Assembly: GCA_016745315.1 (NCBI GenBank)
Contig: CP066886.1
Coordinates: 4,650,501 to 4,714,500 of the forward strand
Length of the DNA stretch: 64,000 nt
Reading direction: 5' to 3'
Source of the DNA: Arthrospira sp. PCC 9108
GTDB taxonomy: Bacteria > Cyanobacteriota > Cyanobacteriia > Cyanobacteriales > Microcoleaceae
The notes below the pieces were generated by a model. That model was not told the origin of the DNA. It made no database searches and saw only the letters and a program-made list of their open reading frames with translations. The translations under genes were made by a program, and so were the position numbers. Below, in pieces: positions 45,933 through 54,682 of the stretch. The stretch's first letter is position 1; every line of letters starts with the position of its first letter.

Positions 45933-46519
45933 ATGAGTACAAATCCATCTGATTCTAGTTTAACTACTTCTTCATTCACCACTCGTTTGAGAAACTTTCT
46001 GATTGCTATAGTGGCAATTGTTCTCAGTGTCTTGGTGTTTTGGGGTTTCCGAACTAATGCTACATCTATATCTTTAACGGAACTGGCGACGGAATCAACC
46101 CCTCTTGAGGTGGCTTTGAGTAATGGTAAACCCACTTTGATGGAGTTTTATGCTAATTGGTGTACAACCTGTCAGGCTATGGCTGAAGATATGGCAGATC
46201 TGCGCGACAGTTATGGCGATCGCATTAATTTTGTGATGCTTAATGTTGATAATACTAAATGGCTGCCAGAAATTCTCAAGTATCGAGTTGATGGGATTCC
46301 CCATTTTGTCTTTCTCAATGATCAAGCTGAGGTTATGGGGAGGCGATCGGAGAAATTCCCCGACCTAACCTAGGGTCTCGTTTAGATGCTTTGATCGCTG
46401 GTAACTTGATGCCAACTGTCGAAACTATGGGTCAGGTTTCCACTTTTAAAGCCCCTGTTACTCCCTCTGGGGATGCTAACACCGATCCTCGCGCACACGG
46501 TAGCCAAGTCAAACTCTAA
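45933..46519 (+). pseudogene. txlA: TxlA/HCF164-type membrane thioredoxin, frameshifted
   Basis: Thylakoid/plasma-membrane thioredoxin that passes reducing power for cytochrome assembly. An N-terminal anchor (FLIAIVAIVLSVLVFWGF, about residues 22-40) precedes a thioredoxin fold with FYANWCTTCQAMAEDM (active site CTTC) and the cis-Pro motif VDGIPHFVF. The open frame ends at 46373 with RRSEKFPDLT. In the next frame the sequence continues AIGEIPRPNLGSRLDALIAG and on to HGSQVKL with TAA at 46517-46519, which is the expected C-terminus. The break lies at GGGAGGCGATCG (about 46337-46348) and corresponds to one missing base. Active site and cis-Pro lie upstream, so a shortened protein might still fold. 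Confidence 0.8.
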
Positions 46520-46527
46520 AGCCTTCG

Positions 46528-46554
46528 GGCGGGCTAAATCGCCCGCCTATTTTT
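46528..46554 (+). terminator. Terminator after txlA
   Basis: Perfect 7-bp stem GGCGGGC/GCCCGCC around TAAATC, followed by TATTTTT. It lies nine bases after the restored txlA stop and so supports that stop as the real gene end. Confidence 0.85.
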
Positions 46555-46787
46555 GGCTGGTCTCCCCTTTGATTAACTGTTTTTTACAAAAATTATCAAA
46601 ACTTAAAAAAACTGTGATTGTTATTCACTCAACTTTGAGGGGATATTGTTTGAGTAATTGTACGGATTTTAGGGAGTTGCTTAGAGAAGGCGATCGCTAG
46701 ATTTGAGTCAGGTAGATGAAACCCAAAAAAACTGCACAACTTATACATTATAACATGATTTGGGGATTATGGTTAATTATCCGTTGA

Positions 46788-46839
46788 TTGCAAATAAATA
46801 TTGCAAATAGTGTGCAAATCCTGAAATTCCATGTAATAT
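46788..46839 (+). promoter_or_regulatory. Triple TGCAAAT repeat and -10 box upstream of the 50-residue gene
   Basis: Three direct repeats, TTGCAAAT at 46788-46795, TTGCAAAT at 46801-46808 and GTGCAAAT at 46812-46819, spaced 13 and about 12 bases, precede TAATAT (46834-46839), a good -10 box. The third repeat overlaps where a -35 element would be. This looks like an activator or repressor binding array; the factor is unknown. Confidence 0.5.
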
Positions 46840-46877
46840 AGTAAACATATAGGGCAACAAAAAAGTGAGGTTTTATC

Positions 46878-47030
46878 ATGAATATGATGTCTAAACTATC
46901 GAATATGATGGCTTACCTGACCGAAGCAGTCATTAGGATTTTTAGCCCCAGTGACGATGCTTATCCAGAAGTAGGTCCTAGCCCCTTTGAAGGAACTCCC
47001 TGTAAAAAGCCTTCCCCAGTCCTGAAGTAA
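46878..47030 (+). CDS. Small conserved-looking protein, 50 residues
   Basis: MNMMSKLSNMMAYLTEAVIR then IFSPSDDAYPEVGPSPFEG. A GAGG ribosome-binding site lies 9 bases before the ATG (46878-46880), and a regulated-looking promoter precedes it. An amphipathic first half followed by FSPSDDxYPxxGxxPFEG is a pattern I have seen in small cyanobacterial proteins of unknown role, so conservation is plausible. No membrane segment strong enough to call. Confidence 0.65.
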   Translation: MNMMSKLSNMMAYLTEAVIRIFSPSDDAYPEVGPSPFEGTPCKKPSPVLK

Positions 47031-47245
47031 ACGGTAAGGGGTAGAGTGGGCGTGATACAGAAGGTCTTAGCGGGTTGGTTTAAAGTTCGAGCATGGGATT
47101 GTCCTCCAATCAGAACCTATAGCAGTTAGTGCTAGTATTTTCACCTGGGCTAACGGATGCGAGATGCAATGCCATGTCCGGCGGTGTCTATACTAGCTCT
47201 GGGGCTGGCTATGGTTTGGTTGGAGGCTTTTGGTGTTGGGTAGGA

Positions 47246-47935
47246 TTAAGAAAGTTGATGGAGAAAGAAGGCGATCGCCGCACTACCGAGGGGAACGGTT
47301 AAATTATCAATACCCAATTTAGATACCATTTCTAAGAGGGTGGCAGCTATGGCTACGGCTAGGGAGATACTCCAAATTTGCCAGGTGTTACCATAGACTG
47401 GGAGTAAAATTAAGGCAGATACTACAAAACTGGTTAAAGTCATGGTGAGGGAACCTTCCCAACTTTTTTGACTTCCCCAGACCTGATATTTATGGGAACC
47501 AAATTTCTGGCCGATGGTGGCGGCGAGACCATCTCCCCAGGTCATGACTAAAATTCCTAGGGCGGCGTAGTGGGGTTCTTGGCGCGGCCAAAAACAGGCG
47601 ATCAGAATACCAATGCTGATGGCGTAGAAAAATGTCCCTAAACTTTGGCGGCCGACACTATTAACACTGGGGAGAATGGGGACTTTTAGGGAAATTAAGG
47701 CGATCGCCGCCGATAATCCCCCGGCTGCTATACCGATGGAGGCGGGGATGTGCAGCCACCAAGCTAATAAAATCACGTTTCCGGTGCCAATATGCACGAC
47801 CTTTCGGGATATTTCGGGGTCTACGGAAAATAGGCGGTTGAGTCCTTCAGCAATAATCAGGACTAAGGCTAACCATAGACCCACCAGTGAGATATGAAGC
47901 CAAATGTTGGGATTTGCAGTTAAATCGGAAAGCAT
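47246..47935 (-). CDS. Phytol kinase / polyprenol kinase family membrane protein
   Basis: Membrane kinase using CTP (or other NTP) to phosphorylate phytol in tocopherol and chlorophyll-phytol salvage, by similarity to VTE5-type proteins. 229 residues, six or more hydrophobic segments. Family motifs: RKVVHIGTGN near residue 44 and the catalytic block MTWGDGLAATIGQKFG followed by KSWEGSLTM. Dolichol kinase relatives share these motifs, so the exact alcohol substrate is inferred from cyanobacterial context. Confidence 0.82.
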   Translation of the reverse strand: MLSDLTANPNIWLHISLVGLWLALVLIIAEGLNRLFSVDPEISRKVVHIGTGNVILLAWWLHIPASIGIAAGGLSAAIALISLKVPILPSVNSVGRQSLGTFFYAISIGILIACFWPRQEPHYAALGILVMTWGDGLAATIGQKFGSHKYQVWGSQKSWEGSLTMTLTSFVVSALILLPVYGNTWQIWSISLAVAIAATLLEMVSKLGIDNLTVPLGSAAIAFFLHQLS

Positions 47936-48056
47936 AAATCAACAGTAGTGTATAAAATAGGAAACCATATTCAGAATATATTTGGCTATGTTTCAAGCTC
48001 CAAGTCTGTCAATTGTCAAGATAGACTAATGCTGAGATTATTGAACTGTCTGGGAT

Positions 48057-49403
48057 ATGTCCATGTCTGAAGCCGATCTCCCCCTGAATCAGTCCCCCGA
48101 TGAAGCAGCCATCCCAGAGTATGAAGCTGGTGTGGCGCAGCCGCTGACCCACATTTCCCACACAGGGGATGATGATTGGGAAACGGTGAATTTTCCTGAT
48201 GCGATCGCCATTGATCAAATTCCGCTGGTTAAACAATCTCCAGAAAATGCCTCTGTTAGGACGGAAGGATTACCGCCCCAGGTGGCTACTGGGCCGATGA
48301 ATGAGGTTGAGGGTAGTCGCGAAACTCCTCTGATTAAAGCACTTCACGCTTGTAACCGGGATTTAATCGATCGCATTGCTGAACTGTCCGAACAACTCGA
48401 AGATTGTCATCAACAGTTAAGAGAACAGAAAACTAATTATCATCAACAATTGCAGGAACTCGATTTTACCCGCGCACAGGTGAATCGTCTTTTCCAAAAG
48501 CTAGATGTTGCTAACCGGGTGATTCGACAACAGCAGGTTTTGGTCGAAAACCTGACTCAACAGTGGGATACGAGTCAAACTCGCATGGCTAAGATGGAAA
48601 GAGAATGTGCCATGACTCGTCAAAGTTACAATGAACAGTCCCATGAGTTAGTCCAGGCTCAAAATACCTGCCGTGAGTTGCGATCGCGTTTACAACGCCA
48701 ACAACGCTACACTCTTCAGTTTAAGGCGGCTTTGGAGCGTTCCTTAGAAGTCCGCGAATCTGGTATGAGTCCAAATCCTGAATTAATGGTTGACTCCCCC
48801 TCCCTAGAGATGGATGGCGCGGATAATGAGTTATTATCGCCATCCTTTGTGATTCATGGCCAGATGAATTTATCTAAGGCTTCACCTGTTCAGCCTTGGT
48901 CTGCTCAATTGCAAGATTCATCAGTAGAGCAGTCAGTAGAGCAGTCAGAAGAGGGGTTAGACGAATTAACAGCACCCGCAGAAGGTGATTATAACCCCAC
49001 CCCAGTTATGCCACCTTTACTATCCACTAAGGAGGGTTTAGGATCTCAGGGAGAATCGCCCAAGTCGGCTGTTTCTGATTCGGAGGCGATCGCACCCCCA
49101 CCGCCCTTTGAGATATCTATTGATTCCATTGTTCCGGCGGGTGAACCTGTCCTGGATGAGTGGCCGAAACCTCGATTGGTAGAAGAGGAACTACAGCGTA
49201 TCCGTTTGGAATATGCCGCACCGGAGCCAGTAGAGGAATCAGTGGCTAATCCTAAACTAGCCGGGGTGGGGTCTCGACAAAAAGGGGATAATTGGCCAGC
49301 ACCTTTAGTCTATCCCCAACATCGCCGGAAGTTGCAGTCTTGGTCTGCTATTCAATTACCGACTTTCCCAAATCAGAAGGTTGAGGAAGCCGTGGAATTT
49401 TGA
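48057..49403 (+). CDS. Coiled-coil protein with acidic N-terminus, unknown function
   Basis: 448 residues. An acidic low-complexity N-terminus (about 1-95) precedes a long coiled coil (about 98-230: LIDRIAELSEQLEDCHQQLR, LDFTRAQVNRLFQKLDVANR). The remainder is Pro/Glu/Ser-rich and probably disordered, with a conserved-looking last block (WPAPLVYPQHRRKLQSWSAI QLPTFP, split here). No known domain recognised. ATG at 48057 or 48063 are equally possible starts. Divergent from the phytol kinase gene. Confidence 0.75.
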   Translation: MSMSEADLPLNQSPDEAAIPEYEAGVAQPLTHISHTGDDDWETVNFPDAIAIDQIPLVKQSPENASVRTEGLPPQVATGPMNEVEGSRETPLIKALHACNRDLIDRIAELSEQLEDCHQQLREQKTNYHQQLQELDFTRAQVNRLFQKLDVANRVIRQQQVLVENLTQQWDTSQTRMAKMERECAMTRQSYNEQSHELVQAQNTCRELRSRLQRQQRYTLQFKAALERSLEVRESGMSPNPELMVDSPSLEMDGADNELLSPSFVIHGQMNLSKASPVQPWSAQLQDSSVEQSVEQSEEGLDELTAPAEGDYNPTPVMPPLLSTKEGLGSQGESPKSAVSDSEAIAPPPPFEISIDSIVPAGEPVLDEWPKPRLVEEELQRIRLEYAAPEPVEESVANPKLAGVGSRQKGDNWPAPLVYPQHRRKLQSWSAIQLPTFPNQKVEEAVEF

Positions 49404-49515
49404 GTTATCGGGTCCGGTGCTGTAGCTGCTTCCAGGGTTGCTATGTGTGATATACTGACTGCCATTTGCTATTGATAAATAGTCAAATTGTCCAACGGTG
49501 GTGAGGAGAAATTTC

Positions 49516-49959
49516 ATGCAAAAGTGGCAATTGTTGACCATAACTGGTTTGGCGATGGTCGGGAGTATTATGTGGGTGGGGTCGGCTTCTGCTCATCATC
49601 ATTATATTGATGAGTGCAATACATTTGCAGACCATAGACCTCATCCACAACCTAGACATCATCAGCCAACTAGACGCCATGACCCCCACCCACACCATGA
49701 TCCTCACCCGGTACAATACCATCAACCTCGCCGCCATCGACCGGCTAATGAGTATCCTTATACTCTGCGACCTGTGATTAACTACCAGGATTTTTATAGA
49801 AATCCCGATCTGAATCCACCGATTATAGAACCGCCTCCTATAATGGATATGCAATCAATGATCGATGTTAATTCGGAACGGGCATTTATAGTTTTAATTG
49901 TGTTAATTTTGTGGGGAATTTGGGGGCCGGCTTTTAAACCCAAGAAAGACAGTAAATAA
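49516..49959 (+). CDS. Secreted His/Pro-rich protein with C-terminal membrane segment
   Basis: 147 residues starting MQKWQLLTITGLAMVGSIMW, signal peptide with a likely cleavage after SASA. The start at 49516 is chosen because GAGGAG lies 7 bases before it; an earlier in-frame start overlaps that site. The mature protein begins HHHYIDECN and residues 40-90 are packed with His, Pro and Arg (HPQPRHHQPTRRHDPHPHHD), suggesting metal binding. A hydrophobic segment AFIVLIVLILWGIWGP near the C-terminus followed by KPKKDSK looks like a membrane anchor. Family unknown. Confidence 0.75.
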   Translation: MQKWQLLTITGLAMVGSIMWVGSASAHHHYIDECNTFADHRPHPQPRHHQPTRRHDPHPHHDPHPVQYHQPRRHRPANEYPYTLRPVINYQDFYRNPDLNPPIIEPPPIMDMQSMIDVNSERAFIVLIVLILWGIWGPAFKPKKDSK

Positions 49960-49987
49960 TCAACAATTAAGATATAGGGGGGATTAA

Positions 49988-51022
49988 TTGGAATTTGACC
50001 AACTATTTGCCACTATTGAACAGTTAGTGATGTGTCACTCTCCTAGTGGCGATGAGTCGGAAATAGATAGCTTTCTCCTCGATCGCTTTTCGGATTTGGG
50101 GGTGAAGGTGTGGAAAGACCAGGCGGAAAACGTGATCGCTGAAATACCTGGTCAAAATCCTGATGTGGCGATCGCTATTACCGGACATAAAGACGAAATA
50201 GGCGCTATTGTTAATAATATTGAGCCTAACGGACGGGTCATGATTCGGAAATTAGGGGGATCTTTTCCTTGGGTTTATGGTGAGGGAGTGGTAGACCTAC
50301 GAGGAGATCATCAGACAATTTCAGGAATTCTTAGCTTTGGTTCCCGCCATATTTCCCATGAGTCCCCCCAAAAGTCTTGGCAGACTGATAAGGTATTAAC
50401 TTGGGAGGATGTTTGGGTAGAAACTCTGCGATCGCCAGAGGATTTAGAAGCAGCCGGGGTGCGTCCGGGGACTCGTGTAGTAGTCGGAAAACATCGGAAA
50501 AAACCTTTTCGTATGGGGGACTATATCGCTAGTTATACCCTCGATAATAAAGCCTCTGTCGCGATTTTATTGGAGTTGGCTAAACAGATTAAAAATCCTC
50601 CGGTAACGGTCTATTTGGTGGCATCGGCTAAGGAAGAAGTAGGGGCGATCGGTGCATTATATTTTACGAATCGCACCCGTCTTGATGCTTTAATTGCTTT
50701 AGAAATTTGTCCCCTAGCGCCAGAATATCCTATAGAATCTGGTGAGAAACCAGTGTTATTATCTCAAGATGGTTATGGCATTTATGATGAGGGCTTAAAT
50801 GCTGAATTAAGGAAAGCATCTCAGCGAGTAAATGTATCGATTCAATCGGCAATTATTCGGGGGTTTGGTAGTGATGCTTCTATTGCTATGAAGTTTGGGC
50901 ATATTTCTAGGGCGGCTTGTTTAAGTTTTCCTACTCAAAATACCCATGGGTTTGAGATTGCTCATTTGGGGGCAATTTCTCATTGCATTAGCATTTTGTT
51001 GAGTTATTGTCAAGGGTTATAA
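49988..51022 (+). CDS. M42-family metallo-aminopeptidase
   Basis: Di-metal aminopeptidase, cytosolic. 344 residues from a TTG start preceded by TAGGGGGGA. Motifs: CHSPSGDESE, the first metal ligand region AITGHKDEIGAIV, YTLDNKASVAI (bridging Asp), SAKEEVGAIGA (catalytic Glu pair) and NTHGFEIAH. These are the M42/M18-like positions in the right order. Substrate not predictable from sequence. Possibly co-transcribed with the His-rich gene 28 bases upstream. Confidence 0.88.
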   Translation: MEFDQLFATIEQLVMCHSPSGDESEIDSFLLDRFSDLGVKVWKDQAENVIAEIPGQNPDVAIAITGHKDEIGAIVNNIEPNGRVMIRKLGGSFPWVYGEGVVDLRGDHQTISGILSFGSRHISHESPQKSWQTDKVLTWEDVWVETLRSPEDLEAAGVRPGTRVVVGKHRKKPFRMGDYIASYTLDNKASVAILLELAKQIKNPPVTVYLVASAKEEVGAIGALYFTNRTRLDALIALEICPLAPEYPIESGEKPVLLSQDGYGIYDEGLNAELRKASQRVNVSIQSAIIRGFGSDASIAMKFGHISRAACLSFPTQNTHGFEIAHLGAISHCISILLSYCQGL

Positions 51023-51071
51023 TTTCCAGGATTTACAGCGATTTATGGGATTTACAGCGATTTACAGTGAT

Positions 51072-51236
51072 TTATGGGATTAAACTAAAATCAGATTCAG
51101 TCATGGAATTAGTGACAGATTGAGTATAATTCACAGTAATATGAAAGCCCAAAGTTATACCCAGAGACAAAACTAGATAACCTATCAAAAATAAAATTGC
51201 TACTTGATCAGCCGACTGTGAAGATTTGTTAAGCAT
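51072..51236 (-). CDS. Small single-span membrane protein, 54 residues
   Basis: Read leftwards from ATG at 51234-51236: MLNKSSQSADQVAILFLIGY then LVLSLGITLGFHITVNYTQS. Residues 11-33 form one clear transmembrane helix. No ribosome-binding sequence and no family recognised. The frame ends within GATTTATGG/GATTTACAG direct repeats that fill 51030-51078. It may be real because the codon positions encode a coherent helix, but it could be chance. Confidence 0.4.
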   Translation of the reverse strand: MLNKSSQSADQVAILFLIGYLVLSLGITLGFHITVNYTQSVTNSMTESDFSLIP

Positions 51237-51416
51237 AAATTTAAGTTGATCGGAGGGTTTCTATTTACAGGATATCTAGTTACAGTGACAATGAATTCAC
51301 CTGATGGGGTGATTTTTATGGTCATAGTTGCCATGATGGATTTTTGCTATGATAGGTCTAATGATGTCCGATTCGTTAGGAGGGCTGCATATTTGAAAAA
51401 TAGGCAGATTTTCAGG

Positions 51417-52454
51417 ATGAAGTTGCTTACTCTCACTTCTGCAATTATCCTGTTGACCCCTGGGTTGTCTAGTAGGGTTGTGGACGCTAGACCGACTCTT
51501 CCTGATGCTAATTGTCGGTGTGATGTGAACGATCGCTTTGATCCTCAAGCTAAAATGCCGCAGGGAATTCACCAGGGTAAGTGTATCAACTCCTGTCATC
51601 AGCGATCGCTACGACGTTTATCTGCTGCTGAGGCGGCTGAATATGGTATCGAACCCCAGGCGATCGCTGTAGCTAATGTCAGTCACCAAAATCAGTTTTG
51701 GGTCGCTCAAATTCTCCCCAACTCCGTAGCAGAAGTTATCTATCAACTGGAAAATTTCCCATCTCCTATTCCCGCCGCCCATACCCAACTAAGATTTCGT
51801 TTTTCTCCCGGTTCCGAGGTTCTGTTAATTCCCCAAATTCCCGGTTCTCATCAGTCCCCCGTGAAGCTACAAGACCTGATTTTTTCAGTGGAAGCTGTCG
51901 CCGTGGTGGGGGGTAACTTCGATTTGGTGGCGGGTTTCTTTGATAATTTTGCGATCGCCTATCGTTTGGTTTCCTTGGAGTCGAGAGTTCAACGGATGAT
52001 TATTGAAGATGGTCATCAAGTTCAACAAATTCAATTAAATTTAACCCCAGCCCAAAAAAATCAGTTACTTTTAAACGCTATAACCAAAAGCCAGCAAGCT
52101 GGGTTAACTCAAATGTATAATACCCTGAATAGAAATTGTACTACCGAAGTCTTTAGAATCATTGACCAAACCATTGGCTATCATAGCGCTCCTAATTCAG
52201 GATCACAGGAAATTTTTATTAATGCACCTACGGGAGAACAGATATCTATGTTATTTGCCAATGGTATATTAAATCAACAGGCGATTAATCAGTTTTTGGC
52301 TGATAGTTTAGATGCCACTCAGTTACAATTTTTGCAGGAACATATCCCCACCATTTCCCCCACGGCTTTGCAACGTCGAGGGATTAAAGGAATGGAGCTA
52401 CCTGATTTGAATTATGAGTTACAAAACACAGGTGGCGGCGGGATGATTTGGTAG
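51417..52454 (+). CDS. Exported DUF4105-like protein with C-terminal GGGGMIW
   Basis: 345 residues from the ATG at 51417-51419, which opens a clean signal peptide (MKLLTLTSAIILLTPGLSS, cleaved near VVDA). A longer frame from 51246 adds 57 residues without family character. After a Cys-rich segment (CRCDVNDRF, CINSC) comes a beta-rich domain and then LTPAQKNQLLLNAITKSQQA and TLNRNCTTEVF, the NCTT motif of the DUF4105/Lnb N-terminal periplasmic domain, where the Cys is thought to be functional. The protein ends NTGGGGMIW. The next gene starts 45 bases later. Confidence 0.72.
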   Translation: MKLLTLTSAIILLTPGLSSRVVDARPTLPDANCRCDVNDRFDPQAKMPQGIHQGKCINSCHQRSLRRLSAAEAAEYGIEPQAIAVANVSHQNQFWVAQILPNSVAEVIYQLENFPSPIPAAHTQLRFRFSPGSEVLLIPQIPGSHQSPVKLQDLIFSVEAVAVVGGNFDLVAGFFDNFAIAYRLVSLESRVQRMIIEDGHQVQQIQLNLTPAQKNQLLLNAITKSQQAGLTQMYNTLNRNCTTEVFRIIDQTIGYHSAPNSGSQEIFINAPTGEQISMLFANGILNQQAINQFLADSLDATQLQFLQEHIPTISPTALQRRGIKGMELPDLNYELQNTGGGGMIW

Positions 52455-52498
52455 TCTTAGCAGTCATTAACTACCCAGTTTTTGTGGGGTAAATTATC

Positions 52499-53614
52499 AT
52501 GATCAAAAAACAGCTATTTCTGTATTCAACAATGGTGGCAACTTTAGTTATAGCCCCCGGAATTAATCAACCATCTTCAGCCAATTTACCCCTGATAACT
52601 TCTCCAGAGTTTGAATCCCTATGTAGGTCGGGAAATAGAGAATGTGCAATGATTGGGAAAGCCTCTCACCTCACCACCCAGTTAATCTACGAGTTATTTG
52701 ATGCTGAGAAAAATGGAAATCCCACCGAAATGCAGCAGGCGATCGCCAATATTGCCACACTATATCAAACTGAATCTGATGCTATAAAAGTAGTCAATAC
52801 CAGATTAAACTTATCGGATTTTTTTATACTCGAAAAAGACCAGGTTCTAGGTGGCTATGCTGTTTTTTTAAGCCGGGGAGAAATTATAGCTGGTGGTATA
52901 GAAAAAGTATCATTTGTAATTGGCTTTAAAGGTCTTTATCCTAGCTTAGAAGACCCCAACGATATCGCTGTTGCTCTCTCCGCTTTACCGGAACATCTTT
53001 ATCATGATGCTGGTGCGTTAATTCATAAAGGGTTCCGTGATTATTCCGGTTCTGTGTTTAATCATCAAATTTCCCAAGATATGATTAACTCGATTCGAGA
53101 GCTTCAAAATGACCCGAAAACTCATGTGGAAATTGTCGTCACCGGACACAGTTTAGGTGGGTCGGCTATTCTGTATGCGGGGATGTTAGTTGATGCGGGG
53201 ATTAATCCTGAAAATTTAAAAGTTATAGTTTTTGGATCCGGACCTGTAGCACAAGCTAGTTTTATTAGTCAATATCCCGATTTGATTCCTAATATTATCC
53301 GCATTGAAACTCCGGGGGATATGCTACTTTATGATGATGATTCTCCCATGAAACCTATCTATCAAAGTTTAGGTTATGTTCCCTTTGGAAGATTAATTAA
53401 AGCTACAGGAAGCGATCGCCTTAATCAACTTAACCAACAGCTTGCTATTCTCCAACAACAACAGCAGATTTCTCCATCCCCAGATTTTGATACCAAACGG
53501 CTTAACTTGCTACAACAAATCCTACAGGAAAGAGTAGCGATTCATGTTTATAGTTATCGGTATTATTATCAGATTTATCGGTCTCATCAAGGCGGTGGTG
53601 GTAGCTTGTGGTAA
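52499..53614 (+). CDS. Exported lipase (class 3)-like alpha/beta hydrolase with C-terminal GGGGSLW
   Basis: 371 residues. A signal peptide (about 1-27, cleaved near PSSA) precedes an alpha/beta hydrolase fold. The nucleophile elbow VTGHSLGGSAILYAG (Ser about 222) and HKGFRDYSGSVFNHQ are as in lipase_3 proteins; IRIETPGDMLLYDDD may carry the acid and RVAIHVYSY the histidine. It ends SHQGGGGSLW, nearly the same tail as the preceding exported protein, so the two are probably an operon handled by the same system. Substrate unknown. Confidence 0.82.
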   Translation: MIKKQLFLYSTMVATLVIAPGINQPSSANLPLITSPEFESLCRSGNRECAMIGKASHLTTQLIYELFDAEKNGNPTEMQQAIANIATLYQTESDAIKVVNTRLNLSDFFILEKDQVLGGYAVFLSRGEIIAGGIEKVSFVIGFKGLYPSLEDPNDIAVALSALPEHLYHDAGALIHKGFRDYSGSVFNHQISQDMINSIRELQNDPKTHVEIVVTGHSLGGSAILYAGMLVDAGINPENLKVIVFGSGPVAQASFISQYPDLIPNIIRIETPGDMLLYDDDSPMKPIYQSLGYVPFGRLIKATGSDRLNQLNQQLAILQQQQQISPSPDFDTKRLNLLQQILQERVAIHVYSYRYYYQIYRSHQGGGGSLW

Positions 53615-53670
53615 ATGCCATTAATCATCACATTTTAGTCAGTAGTAATAGTCTCTAAGTTGGCAAATAT

Positions 53671-54258
53671 TTAAGACAAAAAAGCCAAGGCTTTATTTTT
53701 TGTTTTTGCCTTCTTTAAGGCATCTTCCATCCGTTCTAAACAGGCATTCATGTGTTCATTAGGATGCACTTGAGTAAAACCTATTCTAGCAGAACAGGTA
53801 ATTACTGCATCATCTAAGTGAATGTCGCGGCTTTTAAAGGCTTGCCAAATACGTTTGAGAGCAATTTTTGCACCTTGTGGGTCGGAGAAAATGACCATCA
53901 CAAACTGATTATTACCCCAGTAGGCTACCCAGTCGCATTCGCGCAGGTGATCCTGAATTTCTTGGATCAATTCCATTAACACCTGATCAGTTTTATGATA
54001 TCCCTGTTGTTGCAGACACAAATCTAACCCTTCCATCCCCATTAGTGCCAAGGATACGGGTAAGCTGTTACGTTTAGCAATGCCTAAACACTGCTTAATG
54101 CGATTTTGGACCGCACGATCGTCACTTACAGAACAAAAACAATCTTTGCTGTTTAGGTGTTCAGATTCCTGTAAATCTGACTGTGTAGGAATTTGAGAGT
54201 AAGAGTTCATCTCATCTGGTGGCAAAGTTATCCACTCCTTACTCGATGCTAATATCAT
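53671..54258 (-). CDS. GGDEF-like protein with degenerate active site
   Basis: 195 residues. The C-terminal 140 residues follow a diguanylate-cyclase fold (FAKRNSLPVSLALMGMEGL-like start, then DHLRECDWVAYWGNNQFVMV). Where active enzymes have R-Y-G-G-D-E-F the sequence reads Y-W-G-N-N-Q-F, so the metal- and substrate-binding acids are missing and cyclase activity is unlikely. ARIGFTQVHPN matches the usual S-I-G-I-A region. No sensor domain; the N-terminus is short and hydrophilic. Probable role as a receptor or structural relic. Confidence 0.8.
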   Translation of the reverse strand: MILASSKEWITLPPDEMNSYSQIPTQSDLQESEHLNSKDCFCSVSDDRAVQNRIKQCLGIAKRNSLPVSLALMGMEGLDLCLQQQGYHKTDQVLMELIQEIQDHLRECDWVAYWGNNQFVMVIFSDPQGAKIALKRIWQAFKSRDIHLDDAVITCSARIGFTQVHPNEHMNACLERMEDALKKAKTKNKALAFLS

Positions 54259-54515
54259 TTATATCATGGTTGATTAGGGCTGACTACTGCGATCGCATGA
54301 CATTTACGCAACTGTCCATAACCTGGGGTCAATTTCCCCCCAGACCTCTAGGTAAAGGGCGGTTATGGATACACAGGGGAACTGGTAGCCATGTGTAAGT
54401 CGTGATAGTATCACCTGCTGTCGCCACATTTGAGAGTTTCAATCCTACAGTAAAAACATAGACAAGCGCAGACATTAGTATCTGACTAATCACTTTAGCA
54501 CCAGGGATTATATCT

Positions 54516-54668
54516 ATGTTAACCAATCATAAACTAAGCGATCGCACCTGTAAAGATAACCCTCAAGTTATACCCCCATCTGAAAAACAATTTTTAGCAG
54601 AATTATTAGATCGTCTATCTAAACAGGTCAACCATCTCGAGAGTATCTCCGAATTTAACCAAATTTAA
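54516..54668 (+). CDS. Small protein, 50 residues, upstream of beta-sandwich gene
   Basis: MLTNHKLSDRTCKDNPQVIP then PSEKQFLAELLDRLSKQVNH ending FNQI. A helical second half and 14-base spacing to the next gene suggest a two-gene operon; AGGGA about 8 bases before the ATG is a possible ribosome-binding site. Family unknown. Confidence 0.5.
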   Translation: MLTNHKLSDRTCKDNPQVIPPSEKQFLAELLDRLSKQVNHLESISEFNQI

Positions 54669-54682
54669 TTAGGTGAATTACC

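Noticed and set aside
46473..46700. 75-codon frame after txlA
   Set aside because: It covers the txlA C-terminal frame and its terminator in a different phase; no family features.
47031..47245. Possible structured RNA (6S-like) downstream of the 50-residue gene
   Set aside because: No long hairpin with a central bubble could be drawn and no known motif was recognised.
54329..54526. 65-codon minus frame with a hydrophobic segment
   Set aside because: Lies in an intergenic region upstream of a + strand gene, has no ribosome-binding site and ends in low-complexity Pro/Arg; not supported.
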